Origin: Pohlia nutans
Lineage: Eukaryota > Streptophyta > Bryopsida > Bryales > Mniaceae
Direction: 5' to 3'
Assembly: GCA_022496805.1 (NCBI GenBank)
Contig: CM040086.1
Location: 13,332,501-13,396,500 of the forward strand
Length of the DNA: 64,000 nucleotides
Shown here: in pieces, positions 47,686 to 58,310 of the stretch
Layout: each line of letters starts with the position of its first letter
How positions within the stretch are numbered: the first letter of the stretch is position 1
Notes under the pieces: model-generated
Told to the model about the DNA's origin: nothing
The model's input: only the letters and a program-made list of their open reading frames with translations
Databases searched by the model: none
Translations under genes and position numbers: made by a program

Positions 47686-47906
47686 TATCGGCCGGCGGCC
47701 GACACTTGGTAGTTGGTATCAGTGCATCATCGTCATCGTCTCAATCCATTACGACGCATGCAGTCTCCAAGTATTGTCTCCAGCCAAAGTAAACGTTGTC
47801 CTGTACAAATCTCAAGACGACTTGGCCACAGAGAATGATATAGGAGAAAATGAACTCCAAGGCAATGCGATGCATTACTAAGAGGGGTATCGGCCGGCAG
47901 CCGATA
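47686..47906. repeat. Two copies of the dispersed 19-bp palindrome
   Basis: TATCGGCCGGCGGCCGACA at 47686-47704 and TATCGGCCGGCAGCCGATA at 47888-47906, about 200 bp apart and about 90 bp before the copia insertion site. Confidence 0.88.
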
Positions 47907-47998
47907 GATAGTCCAACACATAGATCTTCTGAAGAGCCTACTCCACAAAAGGCTCGAACACCGTGGCTGAACGCCCAGTCGGATCGATATGTCACACG

Positions 47999-48258
47999 TA
48001 TTGAGGTAATAGATGCAACGTAGTATTGCTAGAAGCCAAAGACGTACGGGTGCTAAATAATGGTGTGTGGGAAGAGGGGTTAGGCATGGGCTGATCTCTC
48101 TAGAGTGTCCTTGTGATGAGTTATCCCATATGGTTTGTCCATGGTGACCTCCTAGTGTACACTACTTAAGGTGGAAGGCCTTCGAGTAAAGATTATCTCT
48201 TTCTACGCATTCCTTGTGTTTGTGTGTGTGCCTTGTGCAATCTTCTCTACCTTCAATA
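47999..48258 (+). repeat. copia 5' LTR
   Basis: 260 bp, with a matching copy at 53186-53445. Internal landmarks shared by both include GATGCAACGTAGTATTGC and GTGACCTCCTAGTGTACAC. Confidence 0.97.
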
Positions 48259-48275
48259 GGTTATGGGCCCACTCA
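48259..48275 (+). promoter_or_regulatory. Primer binding site complementary to an internal part of initiator tRNA-Met
   Basis: GGTTATGGGCCCACTC follows the 5' LTR immediately. GGTTATGGGCCC is the complement of the tRNA-iMet anticodon arm (GGGCCCAUAACC), not of its 3' end. Drosophila copia primes this way with a 5' half-molecule of tRNA-iMet. The rest of the leader (to 49067) holds no gene. Confidence 0.8.
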
Positions 48276-49067
48276 TGTGTGTTTCATGAGTATTAGATTG
48301 CATTTGTGCAAGTATTTTGAGGTCGGTGCGCAACGGGCGGTTTTGGAGCATTGTTGGAGGTTTTGGAGCTTGTTGGAGCGTTGGTGTTTCTTGGAGGTGT
48401 GCATGGGCTGAAGATACATGTTGGTGCACTCTCTTTGGTCAATCTCTTCCCTTGATCTCCTTCTTTTCTTGCTTCTATCTCTTCGTTGCGGTGGAACTTC
48501 GTTTGGTTCAATTGTGAGCATTTGAGTGAATGCAAGTGATTTGTGAGGTGTGAGGGCTCTCGTGGAGGGTCTACCATCTGATCCTAGTGATTAGGCACTT
48601 GCTTTGAGGTGTTGCATGTGTTTCATGCTCTTGGGGTGCTCAAATTTTCATTTGGAGCTAGTTTGTGCACAAAGGTGCGGTTTTGAGCAATTTCAATGCA
48701 ATTGGGGTTTTGAGGGACTTGTGTGAGTTCATGTGCATTGAGTGAGTGCTCTTGAGGGACACAAAGGTGTCATTGACGCGCATTGAGTGTTTGTGGACAC
48801 TAAGGCGTCGTATTGAAGCATTTGGAGTTGTTTTGAGCTCCATTGAGTGATTTGAGGAGCTTTGGTGAGCCTCTTTGCATTTTTGGGTGAGGGTTCTCAC
48901 ATTTGAGTGTTGGAAGGTGTGTGTGGAGCACACAAGTGCTGATCTAGTGTTTGGGGTTGTTTAAAATCCATTGGGTGCACAAAGGTGCAATATTAAAGCA
49001 AAAAATCACAAAAACAAAGTTGTGTGTTTGAGTTTGAGGTTTAATTTGTGTGGGGAGGCATACGTAA

Positions 49068-52000
49068 GTGAGGATCATGGCATCTTTTGAGGGTGAGGGT
49101 CCCAAGGTCGTAGACAAGTTCGATGGGGTGAATTTCCACTTGTGGAAGTTCAAAATGGAGATGGTGATGGCCGAGAAAGAGTTGTGGGAGATTGTCGAGG
49201 GTAGTGAGGAACCTCCTTTCTCTTCTACGGATTCTAGGATCATGCGAGAGTACACGAGGAGGGAGAAGAAGGCATTTGCCATTTTGGCACTCAACCTCGC
49301 GGATTCGCAACTTGCGCACATTCGTTCGTGCAAGACACCCGCGGAAGCATGGTCCAAGCTTTGCAACATTCACGAAGCAAAAACATTGGCCAACATTTTG
49401 TTTTTGAGGCGCAAGTTCTTCACCATCAAGATGGGCGAAGAAGATGACATGTTGGCGCACATCAACAAGGTCAAGGCTCTCGCGGATCAACTCAACGGTT
49501 GCGACGTGTCGATTACGGATGGTGACATCGTGATGACACTTTTGGAGAGCCTTCCATCATCATACGAGTACCTCATCGTGGCGATGGAATCAAGACCTAT
49601 TACGGAGCTCACATTGGACTATGTGACCTCACGGTTGTTGCACGAGCTTTCGCGGCGAAAGGAGAACGAGTCTCGAGAAGATGGAGCGGCACTCGTGGCG
49701 AAGCAATCCAAGAATGGAGGCGGTGGGAGCTCAAGCGACAAAGTGTGCTTCTATTGTGGTAAGAAGGGCCACATTGCCAAATTTTGTTTCAAACGCAAGA
49801 GGGATGAGAAGGGGGAGAGTGCAAACAACACTAAAACTCGTGACGATGATGAGTACGCATTTACGGCTAGATATGATGCAAGCATGAGTGATGGCATCGA
49901 GAGTGATGCAAGCATGAGTGATGGCATCGAGGGTTATGCAAGCATGAGTGATTGGGATGAGTATGCAAACATGGCAAGCAATGTATCGTGCAATGGTAGT
50001 ACGAGTGATTGGATTGTTGATTCGGGGGCTACAAGCCACATGTCACCGCATAAAACTTGTTTTCATTCGTATGCTCTCATTAATCCAAGGAGAGTGATTT
50101 TTGGAGATGATACGGTGCTTGAGGCCGTTGGCAAGGGCCAAATTGTTGTAGACACCGAGGTGAGGGGTCGTGTGAAGACAATCACTATCAAAGATGTCCT
50201 CCACGTTCCCAAACTAAAAGCAAATTTACTATCGGTGAGGCAATTAGTGGCAAAGCACTTGAGGGTAGAGTTTAGTGATAAGGTGTGTTATGTGTTGTCA
50301 CCGAGTCGAGATGAGGTGGCCATCATTGAAGAACACGAGGGCTTGTACCACATCAAGTTCTCCAAGGTGCATTCGAAGGAATCGGCAGCGTTGGCGCATT
50401 CAAACTTGAAGGACGACAAGTTGGCGTTGTGGCATCGTCGACTTGGCCATTTGAACATCAAGAGTGTGAAGACACTACGCGGCATGGTAAGCGGTATGGA
50501 TCTTCATCAATTGAAAGTGGATGCTTCTACATTCACGTGTGAAGGTTGCATTGAAGGCAAGCAACAACGGTTGCCATTTGCGGGTGAAGCGGCGACTCGG
50601 GCCACGAAGGTTTTGGAGATCGTGCATTCGGATGTGTGTGGCCCCATGAAGACCACGTCGATGGGAGGTTGCAAGTACTTTGTGACCTTCATCGACGACT
50701 TTTCAAGGAAGATTTGGCTCTATCCTATCAAAGTCAAGAGTGAGTGCTTTGAGAAGTTCAAGGAGTTCAAGACATTGGTGGAGAACCAATCCGAGATGAA
50801 GATCAAGGTGTTTCGGTCGGACAATGGCGGCGAGTACATGTCCAAGAAATTTGACGAGCTTTTGAAGAATGAAGGCATCGCTCGCCAAACTTCGGCCCCG
50901 TACACGCCTCAACAAAATGGAGTTGCGGAGCGCGCAAATCGCACGATTGTAGAGATGGCGAGGAGCATGTTGCTCGCTCAACACTTGAAGTTGGACCTTT
51001 GGGCGGAAGCGGTGGTGAATGCGGTGTACACACGCAATCGGTGTCCAACAAGTGCGGTTGAAGGCATGACGCCGGAGCAAGCGTGGAGTGGGAGGCAACC
51101 ATATGTTGCACACATGCGCATCTTCGGATGCATTGCATACGCCAAGGTTCCCGACGAACGGAGGACTAAACTCGAGGCTAAGGCCTTGAAATGTGTGTTT
51201 CTTGGGTATTGTGAAGGTACCAAGGCGTATAGACTCATGTCGGTGGACACGAGGAAGATCATTCGGTCACGTGATGTGACGTTTTGTGAGGAGTCTACGA
51301 TGGAGGCTCCTTTGGAGGTTGGTCCAAGTGGGAGTAGTGGAGACGTATTGGTGGACACACCCTCCAAGTCTCCTAGTGTTGTTGATATAGGTGATGATGA
51401 CGGTGATGACGAAGATGGCGACACGGAGGTTGTCGAAGCGCCATCGAGCTCTAAGACCAAGAATGGCGCAAAGGGTGCGCAAGAGGAGCAAGTTTCTTCA
51501 AGCGAGCGGCGGTACCCCGAGAGATCGCGCAAGCCACTTGGAGAATGGTGGAAGAATCACATCTTCCCTCAAGAGGATGACGAGCATGCGAATGTGGCAC
51601 TATCGGATGGTCCATTGACCATTCGCGAAGCCATGCAAGGTGAGGATGCGGTCAACTGGGAGCGCGCCATGCAAGAGGAGTACGACTCTCTAATTGCTAA
51701 CGGTACGTGGCAATTAACTCCCATTCCAAAGGATCGCAACCCCATTGGTTGCAAATGGGTGTTTCGTACAAAGAGGGATGTTTCGGGCAATATTGTGCGT
51801 CACAAGGCAAGACTAGTTGCGAAGGGGTTCGCGCAAGTGCATGGGGTGGATTTTCACGAGACGTTTGCTCCCGTGGCCAAGTTCACCACCATTCGGTGCA
51901 TTCTTGCGATTGGTGCGGCTGTGGACTTGGAGATGCATCAAATGGATGTGAAGACCGCATTTTTGAATGGCGATTTGGAGGAAGACATCTACATGGTGCA

Positions 52001-53210
52001 ACCCGAGGGCTTTGTGCAACAAGGTAAAGAGCATCTTGTTTGTAAGTTGCAAAAATCATTATATGGGTTAAAACAATCTCCAAGAGCGTGGTACCAAAAG
52101 ATTGACACCTTCTTGCTTGCTCACGGGTTTACTAGGAGCATTGCGGATCATAGTCTCTACTTTATGCAAGTGGGGCAACATGTGGTGATTGTGATCATGT
52201 ATGTTGATGATTTGATCATTCTTGCAAGCCTCATGAGTTTAATGAATGCATTAAAAGCCATGCTTGAGAGAGAGTACGAGATGAGTGATCTTGGAGAATT
52301 GCACTTTTGTCTTGGTGTTGAGTTTGTGCGAGATAGGGCTACACGCACTATCACCATGAGTCAAGGCAAGTATGTGATGGACGTGCTCAAGAGATTCGGG
52401 ATGGAGGATTGTAAGCCCGTGGCAACACCATTGGATGCAAACTCCAAGTTCGTCAAGCTTTCGGAGGAGGAATATGCGGCGGAGGCCAAATCGATGGCGG
52501 AGGTGCCATACAAGCAAGCGGTGGGGTCGTTGATGTATGCGATGATTGCGACACGGCCCGACCTTGCGTATCCAATTAGCGTGGTGAGTCAACACATGGC
52601 GAGACCGGGCTCAATGCATTCGATGGCGGTCAAGAGGATCATGCGTTATTTGAAGGGCACAAGCGATGTGAAGTTGTGTCTTGGAGGCAAAGACATTGTG
52701 TTGAGCGGCTATTGCGACGCGGACTACGCGGGAGACACGAGCGATCGAAGATCGACAACGGGCTACATGTTCAAGGTTGGATCGGGAGCCGTGTTGTGGA
52801 ATAGCAAGCGGCAACAAACCACGGCCACATCAACGGTGGAGGCCGAGTACATGGCTACGAGCCATGCCACGAAGGAGGCCATTTGGTTGAGGCAACTAAT
52901 GGTGGATGTGGGTTGCACACAAGGTGCGGCTACAACGATTATGTGTGACAACCAAGGGTGCATTTCACTTGCAAAGAACCCTACACATCATTCACGCACG
53001 AAGCACATTGATGTGCAATACCACTTCATTCGGGAGAAGTTGGAATTGGGAGTTATACACTTGGAGTATTGCCCAACGGAGCACATGGTGGCGGATGTGC
53101 TCACAAAGGGTCTTTGTAGAGACCGACATCAACGATTAGTAATAGCATTTGGACTTAGAGGCTTTGGCTCTACGCAAAGTGGGAGTATTGAGGTAATAGA
53201 TGCAACGTAG
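49068..53210 (+). CDS. copia gag-pol polyprotein, 1380 aa, uninterrupted
   Basis: Order as in Ty1/copia. Gag (about residues 1-210). Zinc knuckle C-F-Y-C...H...C near 225-240. A short repeat of DASMSDGIE units near 267-300. Aspartic protease DSGATSH near 317. GAG-pre-integrase with LWHRRLGH near 453. Integrase core with HSDVCGPM, FIDDFSR and FRSDNGGEY near 519-590, then TPQQNGVAERANRT. Reverse transcriptase (KWVFRTKRD near 895, YVDD near 1045). RNase H (YCDADYAGD near 1214, the VEAEYMA region near 1260). All catalytic Asp/Glu positions are present and there are no stops, so it could be autonomous. A second Met three codons on (M-A-S-F) is the likelier start. The frame runs 25 bases into the 3' LTR. 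Confidence 0.97.
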   Translation: MRIMASFEGEGPKVVDKFDGVNFHLWKFKMEMVMAEKELWEIVEGSEEPPFSSTDSRIMREYTRREKKAFAILALNLADSQLAHIRSCKTPAEAWSKLCNIHEAKTLANILFLRRKFFTIKMGEEDDMLAHINKVKALADQLNGCDVSITDGDIVMTLLESLPSSYEYLIVAMESRPITELTLDYVTSRLLHELSRRKENESREDGAALVAKQSKNGGGGSSSDKVCFYCGKKGHIAKFCFKRKRDEKGESANNTKTRDDDEYAFTARYDASMSDGIESDASMSDGIEGYASMSDWDEYANMASNVSCNGSTSDWIVDSGATSHMSPHKTCFHSYALINPRRVIFGDDTVLEAVGKGQIVVDTEVRGRVKTITIKDVLHVPKLKANLLSVRQLVAKHLRVEFSDKVCYVLSPSRDEVAIIEEHEGLYHIKFSKVHSKESAALAHSNLKDDKLALWHRRLGHLNIKSVKTLRGMVSGMDLHQLKVDASTFTCEGCIEGKQQRLPFAGEAATRATKVLEIVHSDVCGPMKTTSMGGCKYFVTFIDDFSRKIWLYPIKVKSECFEKFKEFKTLVENQSEMKIKVFRSDNGGEYMSKKFDELLKNEGIARQTSAPYTPQQNGVAERANRTIVEMARSMLLAQHLKLDLWAEAVVNAVYTRNRCPTSAVEGMTPEQAWSGRQPYVAHMRIFGCIAYAKVPDERRTKLEAKALKCVFLGYCEGTKAYRLMSVDTRKIIRSRDVTFCEESTMEAPLEVGPSGSSGDVLVDTPSKSPSVVDIGDDDGDDEDGDTEVVEAPSSSKTKNGAKGAQEEQVSSSERRYPERSRKPLGEWWKNHIFPQEDDEHANVALSDGPLTIREAMQGEDAVNWERAMQEEYDSLIANGTWQLTPIPKDRNPIGCKWVFRTKRDVSGNIVRHKARLVAKGFAQVHGVDFHETFAPVAKFTTIRCILAIGAAVDLEMHQMDVKTAFLNGDLEEDIYMVQPEGFVQQGKEHLVCKLQKSLYGLKQSPRAWYQKIDTFLLAHGFTRSIADHSLYFMQVGQHVVIVIMYVDDLIILASLMSLMNALKAMLEREYEMSDLGELHFCLGVEFVRDRATRTITMSQGKYVMDVLKRFGMEDCKPVATPLDANSKFVKLSEEEYAAEAKSMAEVPYKQAVGSLMYAMIATRPDLAYPISVVSQHMARPGSMHSMAVKRIMRYLKGTSDVKLCLGGKDIVLSGYCDADYAGDTSDRRSTTGYMFKVGSGAVLWNSKRQQTTATSTVEAEYMATSHATKEAIWLRQLMVDVGCTQGAATTIMCDNQGCISLAKNPTHHSRTKHIDVQYHFIREKLELGVIHLEYCPTEHMVADVLTKGLCRDRHQRLVIAFGLRGFGSTQSGSIEVIDAT

Positions 53211-53445
53211 TATTGCTAGAAGCCAAAGACGTACGGGTGCTAAATAATGGTGTGTGGGAAGAGGGGTTAGGCATGGGCTGATCTCTCTAGAGTGTCCTTG
53301 TGATGAGTTATCCCATATGGTTTGTCCATGGTGACCTCCTAGTGTACACTACTTAAGGTGGAAGGCCTTCGAGTAAAGATTATCTCTTTCTACGCATTCC
53401 TTGTGTTTGTGTGTGTGCCTTGTGCTATCTTCTCTACCTTCAATA
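53186..53445 (+). repeat. copia 3' LTR
   Basis: 260 bp, followed by the second ACACG. It differs from the 5' LTR at one position seen by eye. Confidence 0.97.
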
Positions 53446-53452
53446 ACACGCG

Positions 53453-53533
53453 TATCGGCTGCCGGCCGATAGGCGAGCACGCCATGGCTGCAATCCCCGT
53501 ATAGGTTACACGCCTATCGGCCGCCGGCCGATA
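53453..53533. repeat. Two copies of the dispersed 19-bp palindrome
   Basis: TATCGGCTGCCGGCCGATA at 53453-53471 and TATCGGCCGCCGGCCGATA at 53515-53533, just downstream of the stop region of the DUF7869 gene, which lies on the other strand. Confidence 0.88.
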
Positions 53534-55582
53534 GGGGGCACCTAGTTGTCCGCATCATCTTCAATGCCCTGTTCCATCACAGCACCAGCGGCCTGAAGAT
53601 TCGCCAATGCAGCTGATACGGACGCCTCTGGAATTAGATGGGTAGCAGGTGGTCCTCTCTTGGCATGCGAGGGCATTCTATGTGAAAACAAGACAATGCT
53701 AGCGTTCACAACTTGAGGGAGACATTGCTCCTTCTGCCAACGGCGTGTCCAACACTCCCTAGCGACAACCTTGTTCCCCTCCTTCTTTGATCTCAAAGGG
53801 ATCCACCATTCTACCTGAAAGTTACCGTATCTGGGACTTGGGGTGAGGTCGACACACTCTAGCACCCGTCCAAGCCAAACAAGAAGGTAATGGTCATTGC
53901 TTGGTCGACAAAGAACAAAGTCCCCAAGCAGCACGTCTCGGTATGGATTGAACGTCAACCTTGGTCTCCCCTTTGCCGGACCACAATATGGAATAGGGTC
54001 AACATCGTCCTCGGGCGTAGTGTCCTCGGGATTAGTTGGACTAGATCCGGGGTCCGTGAATGCACGAGCATGATCACGAGTCCAATCTGATACCGGCCAA
54101 AATCCCTCCGCAAGTGCTGCAGGCGCGGTGGGCAACGGAGAATTGATCTCCGAGTAGATTCGCTCCCAGTAAGAAACACATCCCGCCATCTCCTCAGAGT
54201 ATCTTCTGTTGCGGGCCATACCGGCTTTCCAAAAGTCAATATACTTAGAGATTCCATTTTTGATAAATCCCTGCTTCTCTGTGCATTCAATAGCCCGGGC
54301 ATGCTCCTTCTCGGAATTCAATTTCCTCGGATTAACCTCCGTAACTCCCCACAATGGCTTAAATGGAACAGGGTGTGGATCTCCCGTTGGAAGACGAGGT
54401 CTTCCGTGGGAATTAGCCGTCCACATCTTGACTGCAGGCCCCAGTGGGAGCCATGATGAATCAGTTGCTTGTTTCTTGTATCTCATCACCGGCCAACCTC
54501 TATCATCTCCGTCCTCCTCGACGAAAAACTTGAAGAGGTGCATATCGCCCAATCCAACGATCTTGTTGACACCGTCGTGGTGGTAGTCTATAACGTATGA
54601 TTTGAAATCTGCTACCTCTTGAACGAACTCGAGAATGAAGGCAACCGTCTTCTGCGAGTCCATGAATGCCTTCATGAGATCTGCTACAACGTAGGTGTTC
54701 TTCCTCTTGATAAGCTTGGACAAGTAACTGAAATGTGCATCAATGTCCTCATGAGTGTGACCAACAATCAAGAATCCAACAGTGACTTCCTTAAATATGC
54801 GTCTTGCAATTAGCAAAGAGCAGAAGGCCATTACAAATCTGTTCTTGTTGTCCTTGGCGGAGTTATCCAGTTGCAAGAAGAGCTTCTTAGGAAGAGGCAC
54901 CGCTGGGCGACCAGGGAGAGGAGGACTTGTACATATTCCAGTAGCGGGCGGAATAGAAGATAAGCATCTGGACTTGCCATGCAAGAGAGCCTGAAAGAAG
55001 CTGTTCTGTGGTGGCGTGGGAAACAACTCCCGGGATTCACGAATTGGTGGCCTCTCCAGCGCTCGCAAGACACGACACAAGGAGGAAATTGTGAATTTGG
55101 AATCGTGCGCATACGCACCATCGCCGTGGCCATGAGTCAACATCTCTGTAGAGGAAATCGAAATCTGACCAAGACCCGCCGTGGCCTTTGTGATTCTCTG
55201 CATTCTGGGAATGGCTGTCTTAGTCGTATCCATCTTATCATGGATAATACATAGAAACTCAGACGGATTTTGCACGGACAGAGCACTCCAACCCGCATAT
55301 ATGTTTCGGCAAGCTCGTTGGTAATTAAGATGGCGCTCTCTATCATCGACTAATGCCTGCCACTCGTCACATCCTCTCGGATATTTTGCAATGCACTCAA
55401 CAAGGAAGTCACACTCAGTGCACTTCGAGAAGTTGCTCCCAACTGCCTTCACCTCGACATTTCTGAAATGGCTCTTGCGCAGCACACTCATAGATGATTG
55501 CGAGACAGGTTTGTGATTACACTTCTCATTGACCTGATAGCCGGATGCAAGAGAGAGTGTTAGAGCGAAGGCAAGAGAAGTC

Positions 55583-55784
55583 TATCGGCCGCCAGCCGAC
55601 AAACTTTGATATCGAGTCAATATGCAGGAGATTGCATAATGTATTAGCTGCCGGCCGACACGCCCATCGTCGGAAAGCACAAGCACACAATGCAATGATG
55701 CGTCGCTTGCCCAACGGACCTGGCAAAGTGCCTAGACCCAGCGAAGACTCAAATCGGGATAGTTGTGTCGGCTGGCAGCCGACA
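55583..55784. repeat. Three copies of the dispersed 19-bp palindrome in the transposase-like gene
   Basis: TATCGGCCGCCAGCCGACA at 55583-55601, a diverged TATTAGCTGCCGGCCGACA at 55642-55660 and TGTCGGCTGGCAGCCGACA at 55766-55784, all in the presumed intron. Confidence 0.85.
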
Positions 55785-56336
55785 AACAAAAGCAAACAAC
55801 ACGACAATGAGCAGGGAGATATGGGGGCAGAGACGTACTTGGTTCACTTGCTCACGCATATGGTCCCAATTCATTGCGGAGGGGACAACCTTCAGATTAT
55901 CCGCACGCTTATTTCCAACAAGCCTGAACTCATTAGGCATCTGGTCAGCATTTTCATCAATGATTTTCTACAGGGTTGCTCGGGCCTGAATAGTGTGGGG
56001 ACGAGGACGACGTGATCCTGAATTTCCATGCGACCCACTGACGCATCCTCCCACAGCTGCAGCCTTATAGACGTGGTAAGCAGATCTTGAGACTCCGTGA
56101 ATAATGTACCACGCGTGTCAAACCTCGTTCGACCTAGAAGTAGAGAGTTGGGGTTTTAGAGTAGCTAGGAGTAGCCCAAATCTCCATAAATGAGTGTGGG
56201 AGTGATCATAATGGCACATTTAGTTATTTATGTAGAGGAGGCACTCGCTCGCGCTGTAGAGTTATTGCTAGGGTCCGGTTTTGGACGACAGGTGTCCGGG
56301 TTGAGCACGGGACCCGGATTGGAAACCGGGTAGGGG

Positions 56337-58310
56337 ATGGACGGGTCAGGGATGGACCCGGCCACGTTTCGCGCCTTGAAATGGGCGGCATTAATTAGGG
56401 CGGTTCACTGTTCATTTTTGCATAGTGTTTCCAGTCATCCCCTGCACCAGATTTTTGTGTTTCCGGATACTGTGAGGGAGCAAGAAGAGCGACCGGGTGG
56501 CGAGCAAGTATTCCGGGAGCTTAGGCGGAGCGCGCGCAATCGAGGGAAGGAAGTTTTGGAGCCAACAGCGATGGGACGGAAGGACGATTGGAGGCTCGGA
56601 CTGCCGGTTCCGGATAAGTTGGTGCGCCCGGTTGCTCCGGCCGATGCGGGACATAGGGAGCAGCTGCGGAAGGATTTGCGCAAAATTGGTTGTGAAGAAT
56701 TCTTGTACCTACCATGGGATCTCCACAGTGATGCTATGTTGCAGGATTTAGGTGGAAAACCTGTACCGGCGGAATTCCAGAGCAGCGAAGTCCGGGGGCA
56801 GTGGAAGGAGTGGACCTCGAAACACTGGCGCGTGACGTACAACTTCCCCGACAGCCCGTTTGGATACGACAAGACCAAGCAGGATTCCGGATGGGTGAAG
56901 GAAAGGTTTTCTCAACCGGTCTCAGAGAAACACGGATTCCGGGTGCAGGACTCCATAGACGACCGGGAGAGGCGCCTGCTGCGGTTTCTGGTGCTTATTT
57001 TGAGCCCGGACAAACCCACCACCTGCACGATCAAGCTGACGAAGGCCATTTACGAGGCCTACTTCAACACCCGGAAGACCGGATGGGGACTCATCGTGGA
57101 CGAGTTGGTGGTCCGGGAAGCGCGCAAACTCGGAAGCAAGAAGGGGTGTCCTCTAACCCCTTTTCTGTTCCATTTGTATGACAAACACGGATGTCTCACG
57201 ACCAAGGAGAGAGAGCAATGGGAGAACTGCCGGAGGATCATGAATCGGGAGCCGCCAAGGGCCCGGGAGGGGAATCCGGATGAGAGCGAGGACGAGGACA
57301 GCCCAGACGAGGAAGAACGGGAAGAGCCGGAAGAAAGAAGAGCGGACGAAGCAGCGGTCAATCCGGATATAGAGGAAGGCCAACCGGAGCCCTCGGAGAC
57401 CCGAGCAGAAGGGGAGGAACCGGGTCAGAAGACACCGGTGAAGGCGGGCCACTTTAGGGCGCGCACCCGAGGCCAACTCAAGAAACTCCAGGAGATTCCG
57501 GACGAATCGGAACCAGAGGAGGAACCGGACCAGGAGACACCATCCCGAGGGCAGGTGAAGAGGCACCGGAGGAGGATTCCGGAAGAGGAGGAAGAAGAAG
57601 AGGAAGAGGATGAGGACCAGGACACGATCGTGACCGGGGTTAGGGTTCCTCCGAAGAAGAGACATAGGAAGACGACAACGGTGGATAGCCGGAGAAAGAG
57701 GGGACGGGCACTGGAGTCGAGCGGACGTCAGAAGAACGTCAGGGTGAATACCAAGAGGGCGCGAGACTCGAAACCGGTGCGGGACGAAGAGGAGTACCCG
57801 GAGGAGATCCGGACTTATGAGCGGGCTCCCCGGAATGCAGGACCGGAACTGGAGGTCAACCCCCTACGAGAATCGGAGGAGGACTTCCTCAAACCGGTCA
57901 GGGAGGCATTAGAGACGATGGAAGGTAAGTACCGTCCCATCTGTACTTCGATGAAGGAAGTTGGGCGTGTCATCCGGAGTACACAGGTGGGGAGGTACCC
58001 GGAGATCGTCGAGAAAATGAGGGAGGAAGTAGACCAGCTCCGGAGGGAAGCTTCAGAAAGGAGCTTGGTACTGATAAGGCAACAGGATGAGATCCGGGCT
58101 CTGGAGGAGCAGAAGTCGCCCACTTACCGGCTCCTCGCGTCGCTGTTCAAACCGGATGGGGAGGCCCAGACGGAGGCCTGGTTGTACTGGGAGAAGGTGG
58201 TCGAAGCCGGATTGGACGGTGTTGCCCGAGTGACGAATGTGGTAAAGAAGTACGCCGCAAGGGTCGAGGCAGGGTTGGTGGAATTCCAGAAACTGCTAAC
58301 GGAGCATTAA
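56337..58310 (+). CDS. TGTCG-element protein, 657 aa, function unknown
   Basis: The only uninterrupted copy of the family protein in this window. Residues about 60-300 form the conserved part: KLVRPVAPADAGHREQLRKD, TYNFPDSPFGYDK near 166, VQDSIDDRERRLLRFLVLIL, then KPTTCTIKLTKAIYEAY and KKGCPLTPFLFHLYDKHGC near 268-288. Residues about 300-500 are extremely acidic and basic low-complexity sequence. Residues about 520-657 look coiled-coil, with a conserved FKPDGEAQTEAWLYWEKVVE near 600. No reverse transcriptase, integrase, zinc finger or DDE motif is visible. The ATG at 56337 was taken as the longest start; a later Met is possible. Coding similarity continues after the stop in other frames (58365-58950), so the original protein was probably longer. 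Confidence 0.75.
   Translation: MDGSGMDPATFRALKWAALIRAVHCSFLHSVSSHPLHQIFVFPDTVREQEERPGGEQVFRELRRSARNRGKEVLEPTAMGRKDDWRLGLPVPDKLVRPVAPADAGHREQLRKDLRKIGCEEFLYLPWDLHSDAMLQDLGGKPVPAEFQSSEVRGQWKEWTSKHWRVTYNFPDSPFGYDKTKQDSGWVKERFSQPVSEKHGFRVQDSIDDRERRLLRFLVLILSPDKPTTCTIKLTKAIYEAYFNTRKTGWGLIVDELVVREARKLGSKKGCPLTPFLFHLYDKHGCLTTKEREQWENCRRIMNREPPRAREGNPDESEDEDSPDEEEREEPEERRADEAAVNPDIEEGQPEPSETRAEGEEPGQKTPVKAGHFRARTRGQLKKLQEIPDESEPEEEPDQETPSRGQVKRHRRRIPEEEEEEEEEDEDQDTIVTGVRVPPKKRHRKTTTVDSRRKRGRALESSGRQKNVRVNTKRARDSKPVRDEEEYPEEIRTYERAPRNAGPELEVNPLRESEEDFLKPVREALETMEGKYRPICTSMKEVGRVIRSTQVGRYPEIVEKMREEVDQLRREASERSLVLIRQQDEIRALEEQKSPTYRLLASLFKPDGEAQTEAWLYWEKVVEAGLDGVARVTNVVKKYAARVEAGLVEFQKLLTEH

Larger units (their letters stand above)
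47999..53445 (+). mobile_element. Intact Ty1/copia LTR retrotransposon
   Basis: A 5447-bp element with LTRs at 47999-48258 and 53186-53445 (260 bp each). The target duplication is ACACG (47994-47998 and 53446-53450). The LTRs start TATTGAGGTA and end TACCTTCAATA, so the outer bases are TA...TA rather than TG...CA. By eye the LTRs differ at one position (A at 48239, T at 53426), so the copy is young. A single open polyprotein lies between them. A polypurine tract (AAAGTGGGAG) directly precedes the 3' LTR. Confidence 0.97.
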
